DNA from: Coriobacteriales bacterium
Lineage (GTDB): Bacteria; Actinomycetota; Coriobacteriia; Coriobacteriales; UMGS124
Direction of reading: 5' to 3'
DNA: 50,655 nt
Assembly (NCBI GenBank): GCA_017515595.1
Contig: JAFWFL010000123.1
Location: 1-50,655, forward strand
In this document: positions 25,324 to 34,198 of the stretch, one piece after another
Position numbering within the stretch: the first letter of the stretch is position 1
How the letters are laid out: the number at the start of each line of letters is the position of its first letter
Notes under the pieces: generated by a model
Database searches by the model: none
The model's input: the letters and a program-made list of their open reading frames with translations, nothing else
Told to the model about the DNA's origin: nothing
Position numbers and translations under genes: made by a program

Positions 25324-25960
25324 GTGCGCCCAGCAAAGGGTGCGGCATTTAGCAGGTGGAAATCCTGTCCGGTAAGACCTAACCAGTCACCGGTAACAAA
25401 CTCTTAGCACGTATTGGTAACAGTGCGGGCGAAGCAAGAGAAGTTAGGAGGTAGGGTCATAAGGCGAATCAGCCCCGAAACCACAAATCTGGTGCGCCGA
25501 CGCTGTTTACTACGCGGAAGGCAACATGTGTATGTCGCTAAAGGTGAGACCGCAACACAGCACCACGGGGTCGCAAGGTCAGCCATGCCTCACAATGATG
25601 TTGCATCAACTGGGGAGAACCTGGTAGTTCCATATAAGGAGGTGCAAAAAGTATGGTATGTCAGACAACTTACGAAGGATGACAAAGGACTATCAGGTAG
25701 TCGGATGGCCGGATAGTACCTACGAAGGCGGGCAATGCCGCTTGAGGGAAGCCGTAAAGAAAGACTATCTCTCTTGAGTCTTTCTGCCATGCAAGGTCAT
25801 ATTGTCAAAGCAAACATTACCCATGCTCAGAAATGGAATACGTAATGGAAGAAACACTGACAAGAATATCACAGATATCGCGAGAAAACAGGGATAACCC
25901 CAGCTTCAGATTTACCTCTTTAGCGGATCATATCAATAAAACCATGCTCTATGAGTGCCA
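25324..25960 (+). mobile_element. Truncated group II intron (5' ribozyme part)
   Basis: The sequence starts with GTGCGCCCAGC, the conserved 5' end of bacterial group II introns, and continues with domain-I-like segments (GGTGGAAATCCTGTCCGGTAAG, ACCAGTCACCGG, GGAGGTAGGGTCATAAGGCG). It reaches the start of the intron-encoded reverse transcriptase at 25845. There the element breaks off at a dispersed repeat, so most of the reverse transcriptase and domains V and VI are gone. It cannot splice or move. A short hairpin (GTTCA...TGAAC) lies just before the 5' end. Confidence 0.8.
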
Positions 25961-25988
25961 TCGTAATACCAAATCTGTTAACCGGTAG
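25845..25988 (+). pseudogene. N-terminal stub of a group II intron reverse transcriptase
   Basis: The first 38 or so codons (MEETLTRISQISREN..., then FRFTSLADHINKTMLYECHR) match the usual N-terminus of intron-encoded maturase/reverse transcriptases. From 25962 the reading frame runs into a dispersed repeat and stops at TAG 25986-25988. None of the catalytic YADD region remains. Confidence 0.75.
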
Positions 25989-26045
25989 TATCAAGTATTG
26001 TTGACTGATAATATTAACTTTCCATTAACCAGCAGGTGGATTTTT
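25962..26045 (+). repeat. Dispersed repeat, ATACCAAATCTGTT family
   Basis: Nearly colinear with the second half of 28874-28996: AATACCAAATCTGTTAACCGG, TATCAAGTATTGTTGACTGA, then CAGCAGGTGGATTTTTGCC. It forms the truncation point of the group II intron. Confidence 0.65.
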
Positions 26046-26187
26046 GCCAATGACATGCGCCTTCCTATATTGGCTTTTAGCAAGCAAAGGTGATAAAGAG
26101 ATGCTTAGTATGTACGCTATAATCGATAAATAGATTTTCTATAATGTTGAGTATATACAACAAATAGCAGTCTATTTTTCTACAGTT

Positions 26188-26228
26188 AAACAGGGGCTTC
26201 TCAGAATGATGCCAAGAAGCCCCTGTTT
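26188..26228 (-). terminator. Terminator of the multiheme cytochrome gene
   Basis: A 14-bp stem AAACAGGGGCTTCT with its complement and a 13-base loop, 28 bp past the stop. It belongs to the same family as the hairpins at 21984-22015 and 29029-29059, whose arms include the CCGAGAAGC motif. Confidence 0.65.
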
Positions 26229-26256
26229 AAAGCCAGACGATGGAACTAAGTACTGT

Positions 26257-26997
26257 TTAATGGCAGGTATTGCACTCGTATACGTTTTCGTGGTGGCAGG
26301 TTGTGCAATAGTTTTGTGCGTCCTTCTTGAGGTCGGTTTTGGAGTGCATCTTATGGCAGTTAGAACAGTCGGAGTCATTATGGCTGGCGGTAAGACCCGG
26401 CATTTCATGGGGATTGATTACAGTACCTTCGTTATCGGTAAGAACGGTAGAATCTTTGGTTTTCTCGGCAAGGTCCTCATAGGTACCGTGGCATACCATG
26501 CAAGCTGCTTCATCAATACCGGTCTTTTTGAGATAAGTTAGCTTCTCAAGGCGTGCGAGATCAATCTTTTCATGGCGTTTAGCCAGGCCTTTCTCATCAT
26601 TGTGGCAGGTGGTGCAGGTGATGAATTGAGTTTTTTCTGCGTCTGTATCTAATTTTGTTTTGGCAGACTCAGTTGTTGCAGAAGATGCGCCGGATTGTGA
26701 TGATTGTGACTGAGAGGGCTTCTCGGCATCTTCTTTGTCTGAATCTGCATCAATAACAGGAGCTGGCATTTTGGTATGAATTGCCAGCAAACAGTCTTTG
26801 TTATCCATAGAATCTGTCTGGATGGTGTGACATGCGGTGCAAGGAGCATCCAAAGTCCAAGCTGCTTCATAGGCTTGTGCTGACGTTGGTTGGCTGTTGG
26901 AAGCAGCGCAAAGAACTGCAACGGTGATACCTATTATGATCAAACCTAAAAACGCTTTTTTGTGCAAATGCGCAGTTGATTGTTGAGTAATATGCAT
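26257..26997 (-). CDS. Periplasmic six-heme cytochrome c
   Basis: 246 residues from ATG 26997 (GGGGAGG upstream). An N-terminal membrane segment/signal (about 15-40) precedes six CxxCH motifs in order CTACH, CTTCH, CMVCH, CSNCH, CTTCH, CNTCH, the last at the very C-terminus. A Ser/Gln/Lys/Asp linker of about 60 residues separates the first heme from the rest. Such small cytochromes relay electrons from the membrane quinone pool to exported flavoproteins. The adjoining reductase at 27113 is only a stub, so this protein may now serve the other flavoproteins in the window (inference). A decayed copy lies at 21979-22200. Confidence 0.88.
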   Translation of the reverse strand: MHITQQSTAHLHKKAFLGLIIIGITVAVLCAASNSQPTSAQAYEAAWTLDAPCTACHTIQTDSMDNKDCLLAIHTKMPAPVIDADSDKEDAEKPSQSQSSQSGASSATTESAKTKLDTDAEKTQFITCTTCHNDEKGLAKRHEKIDLARLEKLTYLKKTGIDEAACMVCHGTYEDLAEKTKDSTVLTDNEGTVINPHEMPGLTASHNDSDCSNCHKMHSKTDLKKDAQNYCTTCHHENVYECNTCH

Positions 26998-27112
26998 AGT
27001 TCCTCCCCATACGTATAAGCCCAAAGGCACAGCGGGCAAATTCCCACTGTGCCTGTTACGGTACTCTCGGAGCTTATGTACATCAGCTCCGAGAGATGTT
27101 ATTTGTCGGAAG

Positions 27113-27306
27113 TTACTCGTCCCAGTTTGTCTCTGCAGCAGCGCTTACGCCTGCGATGCGTCCGCAGGTAATGCACGCAGTAACATTGCCACCCATCTGG
27201 TATACGAACTTGAAGACCGAGGACATCTCGCCAGCTGAGTAAAGCCTTGGGATGATCTGGTTGTTCCAGTCAACAACATGTGAGGCATTAGGGTTCAACA
27301 GGAAAT
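27113..27306 (-). pseudogene. C-terminal stub of an FAD-dependent reductase
   Basis: About 64 residues resemble the C-terminus of the 6266-7891 enzyme: IPRLYSAGEMSSVFKFVYQM, then GGNVTACITCGRIAG against the other protein's IPRLYGAGEMG and NQGGNFGEAMSSGRIAA. The FAD-binding N-terminus and catalytic regions are lost; the sequence turns into the leader of the divergent LuxR gene. It ends 115 bp before the cytochrome start on the same strand, so an ancestral reductase-cytochrome operon is likely. Confidence 0.8.
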
Positions 27307-27326
27307 CATGTAACCGGAGGAACATT

Positions 27327-28814
27327 ATGGATGGCGTCATGGGACGCGTGCGAGAAAAATTAATAATGCCGTGGCATTCAATGTCAGACAGCTTACAAAA
27401 AGATGCAGGCGTTATCTACATAATTCTTGCATTAGGGATTATTGGTACGTGGACCAACCTCGTGGGGTACAGCGGGGCATTTCTTCATGCTAATGATAAT
27501 TCGCGCCTTGCGTATCAGGTTGGATCGCTGGGTTGTGCGCTCTTTTTTGTGTTTGCCCCAAACCTTGTCTTGAAGACTGAGCGGGTCACTTGCGTGGCCA
27601 TTCCTATTATGATGTCACTTTGTACAATTCTGTATGGACTTGCCTATTATCAGCAACTTTTTGATTCTTTTAGTATGAGCCTTATATGCTGTTCGCTCTT
27701 GGGTATCTCATATATGTGGTTTGTTTTGACGCTCTATACCCATTTAGCCCGCCGAACAAAGATGCCGCTTGCGATTACAGCCATCGTTTCTGCTGCGATT
27801 CTTGAGCAGGTTGTGGCAACTGTTTTAACTGTGCTGCTGAACGATCTTTGGCAGGTTATTGTATGTGTAGCTCTTCCGGGATGTTCTATTGCATGCTTGT
27901 TCAAAGCGCGAAATGTCCATTACAAAGAGCCAAAACGTGTTCTTTGTTCGGGTTCTGCCGAGAAATACTTGCTGCTTTTGATTTTTGCAGTGGGCATGGC
28001 AGTTTCTGTTCTAAGCAGAACGAGTACCATTGGTTACTGGGGGACGGTTCGTGTTGATTACAATTCACCGAGTTCGATACTTACTACGTTAATTGCCTGT
28101 GTATTTCTTGCTCTTATATCATGGTTCAGCATCAGCAAATTTGTTAGCAAGCCGCTTACTGTGAAGTACCAACCGGCATTTTTAGTTATTATTGCAGGAT
28201 ATGCCTTTGGCGTGTTTATGCCCAAGTCAATTACGTTTGAGCCGGTTGTTGCCTTAGGATTAGCGCTTGAATTTTATGGGCACGTGATACGCTGGGTCAT
28301 AGCGGTTGATGCCGTTCAACAACTGCGCTTCCAGCAATACCGTGTTATGGGTCTGTCGCTTTTGATTGGTCCCACAGCGTCGATTCTCTGGGGTCTTTTG
28401 GGTTTAAGTTCAACAGCGATTGGAGCGATAGTTCTCATTGCTGCCTATCTTGTGGTATTGGTTATTACGGTACTTCCAAGCGTGGCTAACCATCTCAATG
28501 CTCATGCAAATCCTGAGGAAGATGCTCCGCAGGAACCGATTGCCCCTGCGTTGGTGGGCGACCCCCAAGCTACCGGCCAAATTCTCATGGAAAGTGTTCG
28601 CAACCGCTGTGTCTTTTTAGCACGTGAATACGGTCTGACAACACGGGAGACCGAGGTATTTGAGCTCCTTGTTTGCGGGAAAACCCGGAGCCTTATCCAA
28701 GAGGAACTCATACTTTCTGAGAGCACCGTCAAAACCCACATTAAGCATATCTATGCCAAGTTCGAAGTGATTACCATCACTGAACTCATGGCGATTGTGT
28801 TTAATGAGCAATAA
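27327..28814 (+). CDS. Membrane-anchored LuxR-family regulator
   Basis: 495 residues from ATG 27327, set by CCGGAGGAAC upstream. A cytoplasmic N-terminus of about 30 residues precedes roughly 12 hydrophobic helices (to about 400) and, after an acidic/Pro linker, a LuxR helix-turn-helix at about 430-490 (LTTRETEVFELLVCGKTRSL, then LSESTVKTHIKHIYAKFEV). It is divergent from the truncated reductase and its cytochrome and probably once controlled them. Confidence 0.85.
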   Translation: MDGVMGRVREKLIMPWHSMSDSLQKDAGVIYIILALGIIGTWTNLVGYSGAFLHANDNSRLAYQVGSLGCALFFVFAPNLVLKTERVTCVAIPIMMSLCTILYGLAYYQQLFDSFSMSLICCSLLGISYMWFVLTLYTHLARRTKMPLAITAIVSAAILEQVVATVLTVLLNDLWQVIVCVALPGCSIACLFKARNVHYKEPKRVLCSGSAEKYLLLLIFAVGMAVSVLSRTSTIGYWGTVRVDYNSPSSILTTLIACVFLALISWFSISKFVSKPLTVKYQPAFLVIIAGYAFGVFMPKSITFEPVVALGLALEFYGHVIRWVIAVDAVQQLRFQQYRVMGLSLLIGPTASILWGLLGLSSTAIGAIVLIAAYLVVLVITVLPSVANHLNAHANPEEDAPQEPIAPALVGDPQATGQILMESVRNRCVFLAREYGLTTRETEVFELLVCGKTRSLIQEELILSESTVKTHIKHIYAKFEVITITELMAIVFNEQ

Positions 28815-28873
28815 GGATGAGCCAGCAAAAAGAGCAACCGTTACTTGTTGCAACTTTTCCTCCCAACCGGCTC

Positions 28874-28996
28874 AATTTTGTGCGGAAGACACCAGCACTG
28901 TTAATTCAGGTCGCAATACCAAATCTGTTAACCGGTGGTATCAAGCATTGTTGACTGATAATACTAACTGTCCACCAACCGACAGGTGGATTTTTC
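28874..28996 (+). repeat. Dispersed repeat, ATACCAAATCTGTT family, fullest copy
   Basis: About 123 bp: ATTTTGTGCGG, CACTGTTAATTCAGGTCGC, ATACCAAATCTGTTAACCGG, TGGTATCAAGCATTGTTGAC, and a CCACC-AACCGACA-GGTGG-ATTTTT hairpin at its end. Partial copies lie at 20512, 21894, 24362 and 25962. It fills most of the gap after the LuxR gene. Confidence 0.65.
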
Positions 28997-29028
28997 GAAT
29001 GTGAAAAGGGATGGAGGCGTTTCACATT

Positions 29029-29059
29029 GGGGCTTCTCGGCATGATGTCGAGAAGCCCC
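29029..29059. terminator. Hairpin built from inverted CTTCTCGG motifs
   Basis: An 11-bp perfect stem GGGGCTTCTCG/CGAGAAGCCCC with a 9-base loop, 33 bp past the stop of the converging reductase gene. It lacks a strong T run. Confidence 0.55.
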
Positions 29060-29092
29060 TGCTTCTTGATCAATTCTTAAGTGTTATGCTGT

Positions 29093-30745
29093 TTACTCAG
29101 CGGCTGCGGTGCGGCCGGCGACAAAGCCGGTGGTTACTGCGCGGCCTACTGAGGTTGCGGGGAGGTGGCGCGGATACTGGTCTGCGAACATACCGCCCGA
29201 GGTGTTGCCGGTTGCGAAGAGGCCGGGGATGGGTTGCTCGTTCTTGTCGAGAACACGGGAATCAGGGTCAATGATAAGGCCGCTCACGGTTACGAGGAAT
29301 GAAGAATTTGTCTTCACGGCATAGTAAGGAGCCTGGTTAAACGGCTGGCAGGAGCCGAGAGGACGCATATACTCGAGATCCTGGGGCTCGGCTGCGTCAA
29401 AGTAGCTGTTCCATTTCTCAATGGTACCGGCAAGGCGGCCTGCGTCAACGCCGATCTTCTCGGCAAGCTCTTCTATACTGTCAGCGCTCTCAAGCCAGCC
29501 GCTCTCTGCGTAATACTCAGCGGTGTCAAGAAGGTTCGGGTTGGCTGCAGACTTGGCATCGAGGAAGCTCTGGTCAAAGATGGTCCATACGCCGCCACGA
29601 TAACAGTTGGTATTGATGGCGCTTGCGGTAAAGTTGAACATGAGACCTTCGTTGACAAAGCGCTCGCCGCGGGCGTTTACAAAGATACCGGTGCGGAATG
29701 CATGGAAGAACTGGTTGTTGTCCGGATAACCGCCGCCAAAGCACATGGTGCAGTGAGGAAGCGGGTCCATGCCGGCGCCAACCATAAGGCCCATCATATG
29801 ACCGTCGCCGGTTGAACCGGTACCGGTAGAAGACATACTTGTTGAGAAAACATCCTCGGGACGGCACCAGGCCTCAACCATCTTTTGGTTCATCTCATAG
29901 CCGCCGGTAGAAAGGATAACACCCTTAGCAGCGTTGATCTTGGCATAGGTGCCCGTAGCCATGTCTTTAACAATGGCGCCGCTAACCCTGCCACCGTCCA
30001 TAACAAGCTGTACGCCGGCAGTCTTAAAACGCATGTCAATATTATCATAGGTGGTTACGGCCTCGTTCAGGGCGTTCATAACGTAAGGCCCAAGCAGCCA
30101 GGTAGGAGCGCCGGTGTTGAGGAAGGTGTGCTCGCCCTGAATGTCGCCCTCACCGGTGGCCTGAATAACAATGCCGCTTGATGAACGGTCGAGAACTTCC
30201 TGCATAAAGTCAATTGCGGCGCCTGAGTTGTTGAGGAATGACCAGATATTCTCGGTACGTGCACGGTAACCGGCTGCGGTCACAATAGCATTAACATACT
30301 TGGCGGGGTCAGGGTTAATGCCTTGCTCTTTTTGAGATGTGGAGCCCCAGCCGCCTACGCTTTCCCACTGGTTACGGCCGCTGCTCATTTTTTCGACGCA
30401 AATAACAGCTGCGCCTTCTGATGCGGCTTTGGTAGCGGCCATAAGACCTGAGACGCCGCCGCCTATAACAAGAACATCGCAATTAAGTTCCTCTGCAATT
30501 TCATCAGCGCCAATCTCGCGTTGCTCAAAACCAATGGGTGAGTCAGCGTCGTCCATCAAAGGCCAGCCAAGGTCTTTAACAGGCATGCCGCGAAAACCGT
30601 CGCCCAAGGCCGCTACATAATCAACGCCGTCAGCAGCCTCTGCCGGCTGGTCTGCAAACGCGAGACCTGCGGTTCCTGCCAGGCTCATGGCGGCGCCGGT
30701 GGTTGCAGCGCCAAGAACAAAATTCCTGCGGGTTACATTGTTCAT
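29093..30745 (-). CDS. Tat-exported FAD-dependent reductase (FAD_binding_2 family)
   Basis: 550 residues from ATG 30745 (GAGAGGACC upstream). Tat signal TRRNFVLGAATTGAAMSLAG with a cleavage-like AFA-DQ. After a segment of about 65 residues, FAD-binding starts at CDVLVIGGGVSGLMAATKAA; later elements are VILSTGGYEMN, the NARGERFVNEG motif typical of fumarate-reductase-like flavoproteins, and the C-terminal PGLFATGNTSGGMFADQYPR. No FMN domain, no heme. The substrate is unknown. There is no adjacent LuxR gene on its 5' side, although the 27327 regulator converges on its 3' side. Confidence 0.87.
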   Translation of the reverse strand: MNNVTRRNFVLGAATTGAAMSLAGTAGLAFADQPAEAADGVDYVAALGDGFRGMPVKDLGWPLMDDADSPIGFEQREIGADEIAEELNCDVLVIGGGVSGLMAATKAASEGAAVICVEKMSSGRNQWESVGGWGSTSQKEQGINPDPAKYVNAIVTAAGYRARTENIWSFLNNSGAAIDFMQEVLDRSSSGIVIQATGEGDIQGEHTFLNTGAPTWLLGPYVMNALNEAVTTYDNIDMRFKTAGVQLVMDGGRVSGAIVKDMATGTYAKINAAKGVILSTGGYEMNQKMVEAWCRPEDVFSTSMSSTGTGSTGDGHMMGLMVGAGMDPLPHCTMCFGGGYPDNNQFFHAFRTGIFVNARGERFVNEGLMFNFTASAINTNCYRGGVWTIFDQSFLDAKSAANPNLLDTAEYYAESGWLESADSIEELAEKIGVDAGRLAGTIEKWNSYFDAAEPQDLEYMRPLGSCQPFNQAPYYAVKTNSSFLVTVSGLIIDPDSRVLDKNEQPIPGLFATGNTSGGMFADQYPRHLPATSVGRAVTTGFVAGRTAAAE

Positions 30746-31006
30746 GCGTGGTCCTCTCTTGTTGGTGTTATGTTCCACGTGCATCATGCCTGCAGAAAAT
30801 GACGGTATTTTTACCGGCTACACGGAATCTGCACGGCATGTAAAAACGGTTTTATCTGCTATCGAAGCAGCAAACCGTATGTTAAAATAGTAAAGCCGAG
30901 TTAAGAGCTAGTCAACGTAAATACGGTCATTGGCCTGTTTATGGTTTGTGATTGGTACAATATTTGAACATTTAGTTTAAAGATGCTGCATGAGTGAGAG
31001 GTAAAA

Positions 31007-31465
31007 ATGATCGAGACCGAGCGTTTAAGAATTTACCCGGCAACGCTGAGCCAGATGGAAGCAGCCATTGCTTCAGAGACTGACGAGGAGCTCAAAAAAG
31101 CCTACCAGGAAATGCTCGACGGTTGTCTTCAGAACCCGCACCTGTGGGAATGGTATGCTATGTGGATGATTGAGCTTAAAGATGGAACGCACATTGGAGA
31201 CCTGTGCTTTAAGGGCCTGGACTTGAATGGCGTTACTGAAGTTGGATATGGCATCCTGGAAAAGTATCAAGGTCAGGGCTATGCAACAGAGACGGTCAAA
31301 GCAGTTGTATCTTGGGCATTTGACAATCCCATGGTAGCAGCCATAGAAGCCGAGACAGATCCCGGCAACAAGGCTTCACAAAGAGTTCTTGAGAAGTGCG
31401 GCTTTGTTCCCAACGGCCAAACAGGCAAAGAAGGTCCCCGTTTTACCATCGTCCGAGAGAAATAG
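31007..31465 (+). CDS. RimJ/RimL-type GNAT acetyltransferase
   Basis: 152 residues starting MIETERLRIYPATLSQMEAA, the typical start of this group, with ...GDLCFKGLDLNGVTEVGYGI and the acetyl-CoA loop YQGQGYATETVKAVVSWAF, ending in ASQRVLEKCGF. Likely N-acetylates a small molecule or protein N-terminus. GAGAGG lies 7 bp upstream. Single-gene unit, followed by a 119-bp palindrome. Confidence 0.88.
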   Translation: MIETERLRIYPATLSQMEAAIASETDEELKKAYQEMLDGCLQNPHLWEWYAMWMIELKDGTHIGDLCFKGLDLNGVTEVGYGILEKYQGQGYATETVKAVVSWAFDNPMVAAIEAETDPGNKASQRVLEKCGFVPNGQTGKEGPRFTIVREK

Positions 31466-31507
31466 ATCAACTAATTCAGCCCACAATCTCTCTTTATATC
31501 AGGCTCA

Positions 31508-31626
31508 TGCAAGTTATAACGGGCGCTAGCATGATCAAATATCATAATATTAAAAACAACAGGGCTTTTGCCGAGAAACCCTTTGATTTTTGTTCCCTCT
31601 CATGCTAGCACCCGTCAAAACTTGCA
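31508..31626. repeat. 119-bp intergenic palindrome, copy 2
   Basis: Terminal inverted repeats start TGCAAGTTATAACGGGCGCT and end AGCACCCGTCAAAACTTGCA; the centre carries GGGCTTTTGCCGAGAAACCC. Exactly 119 bp as in the other copies. Located between the acetyltransferase and purF. Confidence 0.85.
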
Positions 31627-31699
31627 CACGGGTTTCTCCGCCGGTACTTCCTACATTTAGATTATGGGTTCATTTTTGATGTTTACACTGCTCTAACAA

Positions 31700-31730
31700 T
31701 TGACAGCTACCATAACGGTCAGAATTATTT
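31700..31730 (+). promoter_or_regulatory. Probable purF promoter
   Basis: A perfect -35 TTGACA (31700-31705) is followed after 17 bp by AATTAT (31723-31728). Transcription would start near 31735, which argues for translation from the second ATG of purF (31753). Confidence 0.45.
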
Positions 31731-31752
31731 ATACATGAGAGGACCTGGTAGT

Positions 31753-33249
31753 ATGCCGTTTGAATGTGTGCGGGGCGAAGTTGATAAACCGCAGGAGGAA
31801 TGCGGAGTATTTGGTATTTGGGCGCCGGGTAAAGACGTGGCCCGTATGACGTATTTTGCCCTTCACGCGCTGCAGCATCGGGGGCAAGAGTCTGCCGGTA
31901 TAGCGGCTGGTGATGGAAGCACCGTCCTGGTGCGCAAGGACGAAGGCCTTGTGGATCGCGTGTTTACTGACGCGGACATGGCAGCCCTTGTGGGTAACGT
32001 TGCTCTTGGACACGTGCGTTACGGCACAGCCGGGGGCCGTGGATGGCAAGGGGCTCAACCGCATCTCTCGACCATTGGAGAAGTCATTATTGCGCTTGCC
32101 CATAACGGCACGCTTATAAACTTCCATAGTCTGCGCAGGCAGCTCATAGACTTGGGTATCCCGTTTTTGAGCGATACCGATTCCGAGGTCGCAACGAGGC
32201 TTATTGGATACTTTACGCAGAACACAAGCCATATCCGGGAAGGCATTCGTAAAACCATGGAGCTGCTCGAGGGAGCTTATGCCATGGCGCTCATTAATGA
32301 TGAGTCGCTTTACGCCTTTAGGGATCCGCATGGCATCAGGCCGCTTGTTTTGGGCGAGCTTGCCGATGGCGCCGGTTGGTGCGTTGCGAGCGAAACCTGC
32401 GCGCTTGACGCCGTTGGCGCACATTTTGTGCGGGATATCAGGCCGGGAGAGGTTTTGCGCATCAACCATGAGGGTCTTGTGAGTGAGCAGGCAATTCCCG
32501 CGCGCAAACGGACGCTTTGCATTTTTGAACATGTGTATTTTGCACGCCCCGACTCAGTAATCGAGGGAGATTCGGTTCATGCGGCACGTGTAAAAATGGG
32601 CAGGAAGCTTGCCGAGGAGTCTCCGGTTGAGGCAGACCTTGTAATTGGTGTGCCCGACTCAGGCCTCCCGGCAGCCGAGGGTTTCTCGCAAACCTCGGGC
32701 ATACCGTTTACCTCAGGTTTTGTAAAAAACCGTTATGTCGGACGTACATTCATTCAACCTACCCAGGAGATGCGCGAGATGGGCGTGCATATGAAGCTCA
32801 ACCCGCTGCGCGACGTTATAGCAGGTAAACGCCTTGTGGTGATAGACGACTCCATGGTGCGCGGAACCACATCAAAGCAGATTGTACATATGTTGCGCGA
32901 AGCCGGAGCGGCCGAGGTTCACATGCGTTTTGCTTCGCCCGAGGTAAAGTGGCCCTGCTTTTATGGGATCGATACCGATGTCCAGTCGCAACTCATTTGT
33001 GCGAACAAATCGCTCGAAGAAATCAGGCAGTGGATCAATGCAGATTCGCTCGCGTTTCTCTCGATCAAAGGGCTTTTATCCTGCGTTACGGGAGAAGGGT
33101 ATTGCTGCTCATGTTTTGACGGAGATTATCCGGTAGAAATCCCTCCGGCGTTCGCACATGGCAAGTTCCTTGAAGGCTTTGAACCGCACAATCTCGAGAC
33201 AGCCTCAATAACCAGCCATCGAAGCGTGATTGACACCGCTAAAGAGTAG
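31753..33249 (+). CDS. purF: Amidophosphoribosyltransferase
   Basis: 498 residues from ATG 31753 (GAGAGG upstream; ATG 31735 is in frame without a site). The first committed step of purine synthesis: PRPP plus glutamine to phosphoribosylamine. A short propeptide precedes the catalytic Cys in EECGVFGIWAPG, so maturation by cleavage is expected. The glutaminase domain (LQHRGQESAGIA, GHVRYGTAGG, AHNGTLIN) occupies the first half, and the PRPP-binding loop VVIDDSMVRGTTSKQIV the second. The cysteines near the C-terminus (SCVTGEGYCCSCF) and an earlier CIFEHVYFARPDS fit the B. subtilis-type enzyme, which carries an Fe-S cluster. No other pur gene is beside it. Its end overlaps the converging MBL gene by 11 bp. 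Confidence 0.95.
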   Translation: MPFECVRGEVDKPQEECGVFGIWAPGKDVARMTYFALHALQHRGQESAGIAAGDGSTVLVRKDEGLVDRVFTDADMAALVGNVALGHVRYGTAGGRGWQGAQPHLSTIGEVIIALAHNGTLINFHSLRRQLIDLGIPFLSDTDSEVATRLIGYFTQNTSHIREGIRKTMELLEGAYAMALINDESLYAFRDPHGIRPLVLGELADGAGWCVASETCALDAVGAHFVRDIRPGEVLRINHEGLVSEQAIPARKRTLCIFEHVYFARPDSVIEGDSVHAARVKMGRKLAEESPVEADLVIGVPDSGLPAAEGFSQTSGIPFTSGFVKNRYVGRTFIQPTQEMREMGVHMKLNPLRDVIAGKRLVVIDDSMVRGTTSKQIVHMLREAGAAEVHMRFASPEVKWPCFYGIDTDVQSQLICANKSLEEIRQWINADSLAFLSIKGLLSCVTGEGYCCSCFDGDYPVEIPPAFAHGKFLEGFEPHNLETASITSHRSVIDTAKE

Positions 33250-34180
33250 AAGAGGGCTCCACATACCCACAATCCACGAGTACCCGGTGAACCATAATAG
33301 TGGCGTTGAGTTCAAAAGCCGCACGCGGCTGGAAGTCTGCGACAACCTGCGTGTAGAAGAACTCCAGGAACTTTGAGCAAATTTCTTCTTCGCTCAGACC
33401 GTTTTTGTAAAGCTCGCATATGCGCCGCACCGCATACAGATGAAAGAAATCTGCAGCGGTAAAGAATTCATTTACCCGAGAAGCCCCCTCTATGAGGCCA
33501 TAGTGAGGACTGATCATCGCTTGCGCTCCAAGAGACCTGGCCCGTGCAATAAAATCTAAAGAGAGGTCATGTCCTACCAGGCATGCAGGACCCACAAGAT
33601 ACGGCACATCCTCGGGCACGGAAGTACCGTCGGGCAAAATACGTGTTGCGAATTCTCCGCTGTATACCCCGGCGCTTTCACAGCATGCCAGGAGCTTTTG
33701 TTCCGGTTCCCAAAGAGCAATGCTGCATTTGGTATGTCCGGCTGCAGGCAGCACGGTAAAGTGCAGATTACCGGCATCAATCATGTCTTCGGGTCCCAGG
33801 ACGCGGTCAAGCACAAACCGGTTGGGTACATCGATAAATTCCGAGAGGCCATGTTCTTGAGCCGATACCGCGTTGAGCTTGCGCATGGTTTCCCAAGCGC
33901 CGGGACGCTTAAAGACATGGCCTGCGTACTTGCTGGCTGCAACCTGCATGGTGGGCATGTGTTCGCGTAAATAAGCCATTGCGCTGCAATGATCATAGTG
34001 CGAATGTGTGAGAACAAGCCAATCAGGGGCTCCTTCTGTGCCGAGAATACCGCGCACATCATCCAAAAGCTTGGGTGCTGCCCACGCAAATCCGCAATCA
34101 ACAAGCACGCTATTGTTGCCGTCAACAATTAAGAATCCGTCGCCGCCATGGACGCCAACTGTATGAACTGTATATGACAT
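33239..34180 (-). CDS. Metallo-beta-lactamase-fold hydrolase
   Basis: 313 residues. The metal motif is VLTHSHYDHCSAM (HxHxDH), with later His in AAGHTKCSIALW and SPHYGLIEG and an Asp ligand region (CCESAG in place of the usual D). This may be a glyoxalase-II-like or other thioester/phosphodiester hydrolase; the substrate is not clear. The C-terminal 60 residues form helices around YAVRRICELYKNGLSEEEI. The start ATG is 18 bp after the stop of the sugar-kinase gene, so the two are probably co-transcribed. Confidence 0.8.
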   Translation of the reverse strand: MSYTVHTVGVHGGDGFLIVDGNNSVLVDCGFAWAAPKLLDDVRGILGTEGAPDWLVLTHSHYDHCSAMAYLREHMPTMQVAASKYAGHVFKRPGAWETMRKLNAVSAQEHGLSEFIDVPNRFVLDRVLGPEDMIDAGNLHFTVLPAAGHTKCSIALWEPEQKLLACCESAGVYSGEFATRILPDGTSVPEDVPYLVGPACLVGHDLSLDFIARARSLGAQAMISPHYGLIEGASRVNEFFTAADFFHLYAVRRICELYKNGLSEEEICSKFLEFFYTQVVADFQPRAAFELNATIMVHRVLVDCGYVEPSSTL

Positions 34181-34198
34181 GTGTCTCCCGTATCTGTA

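Noticed and set aside
25414-25716. A 100-residue open frame in the intron region
   Set aside because: The DNA there matches group II intron ribozyme sequence, and the peptide is Arg-rich without domain features.
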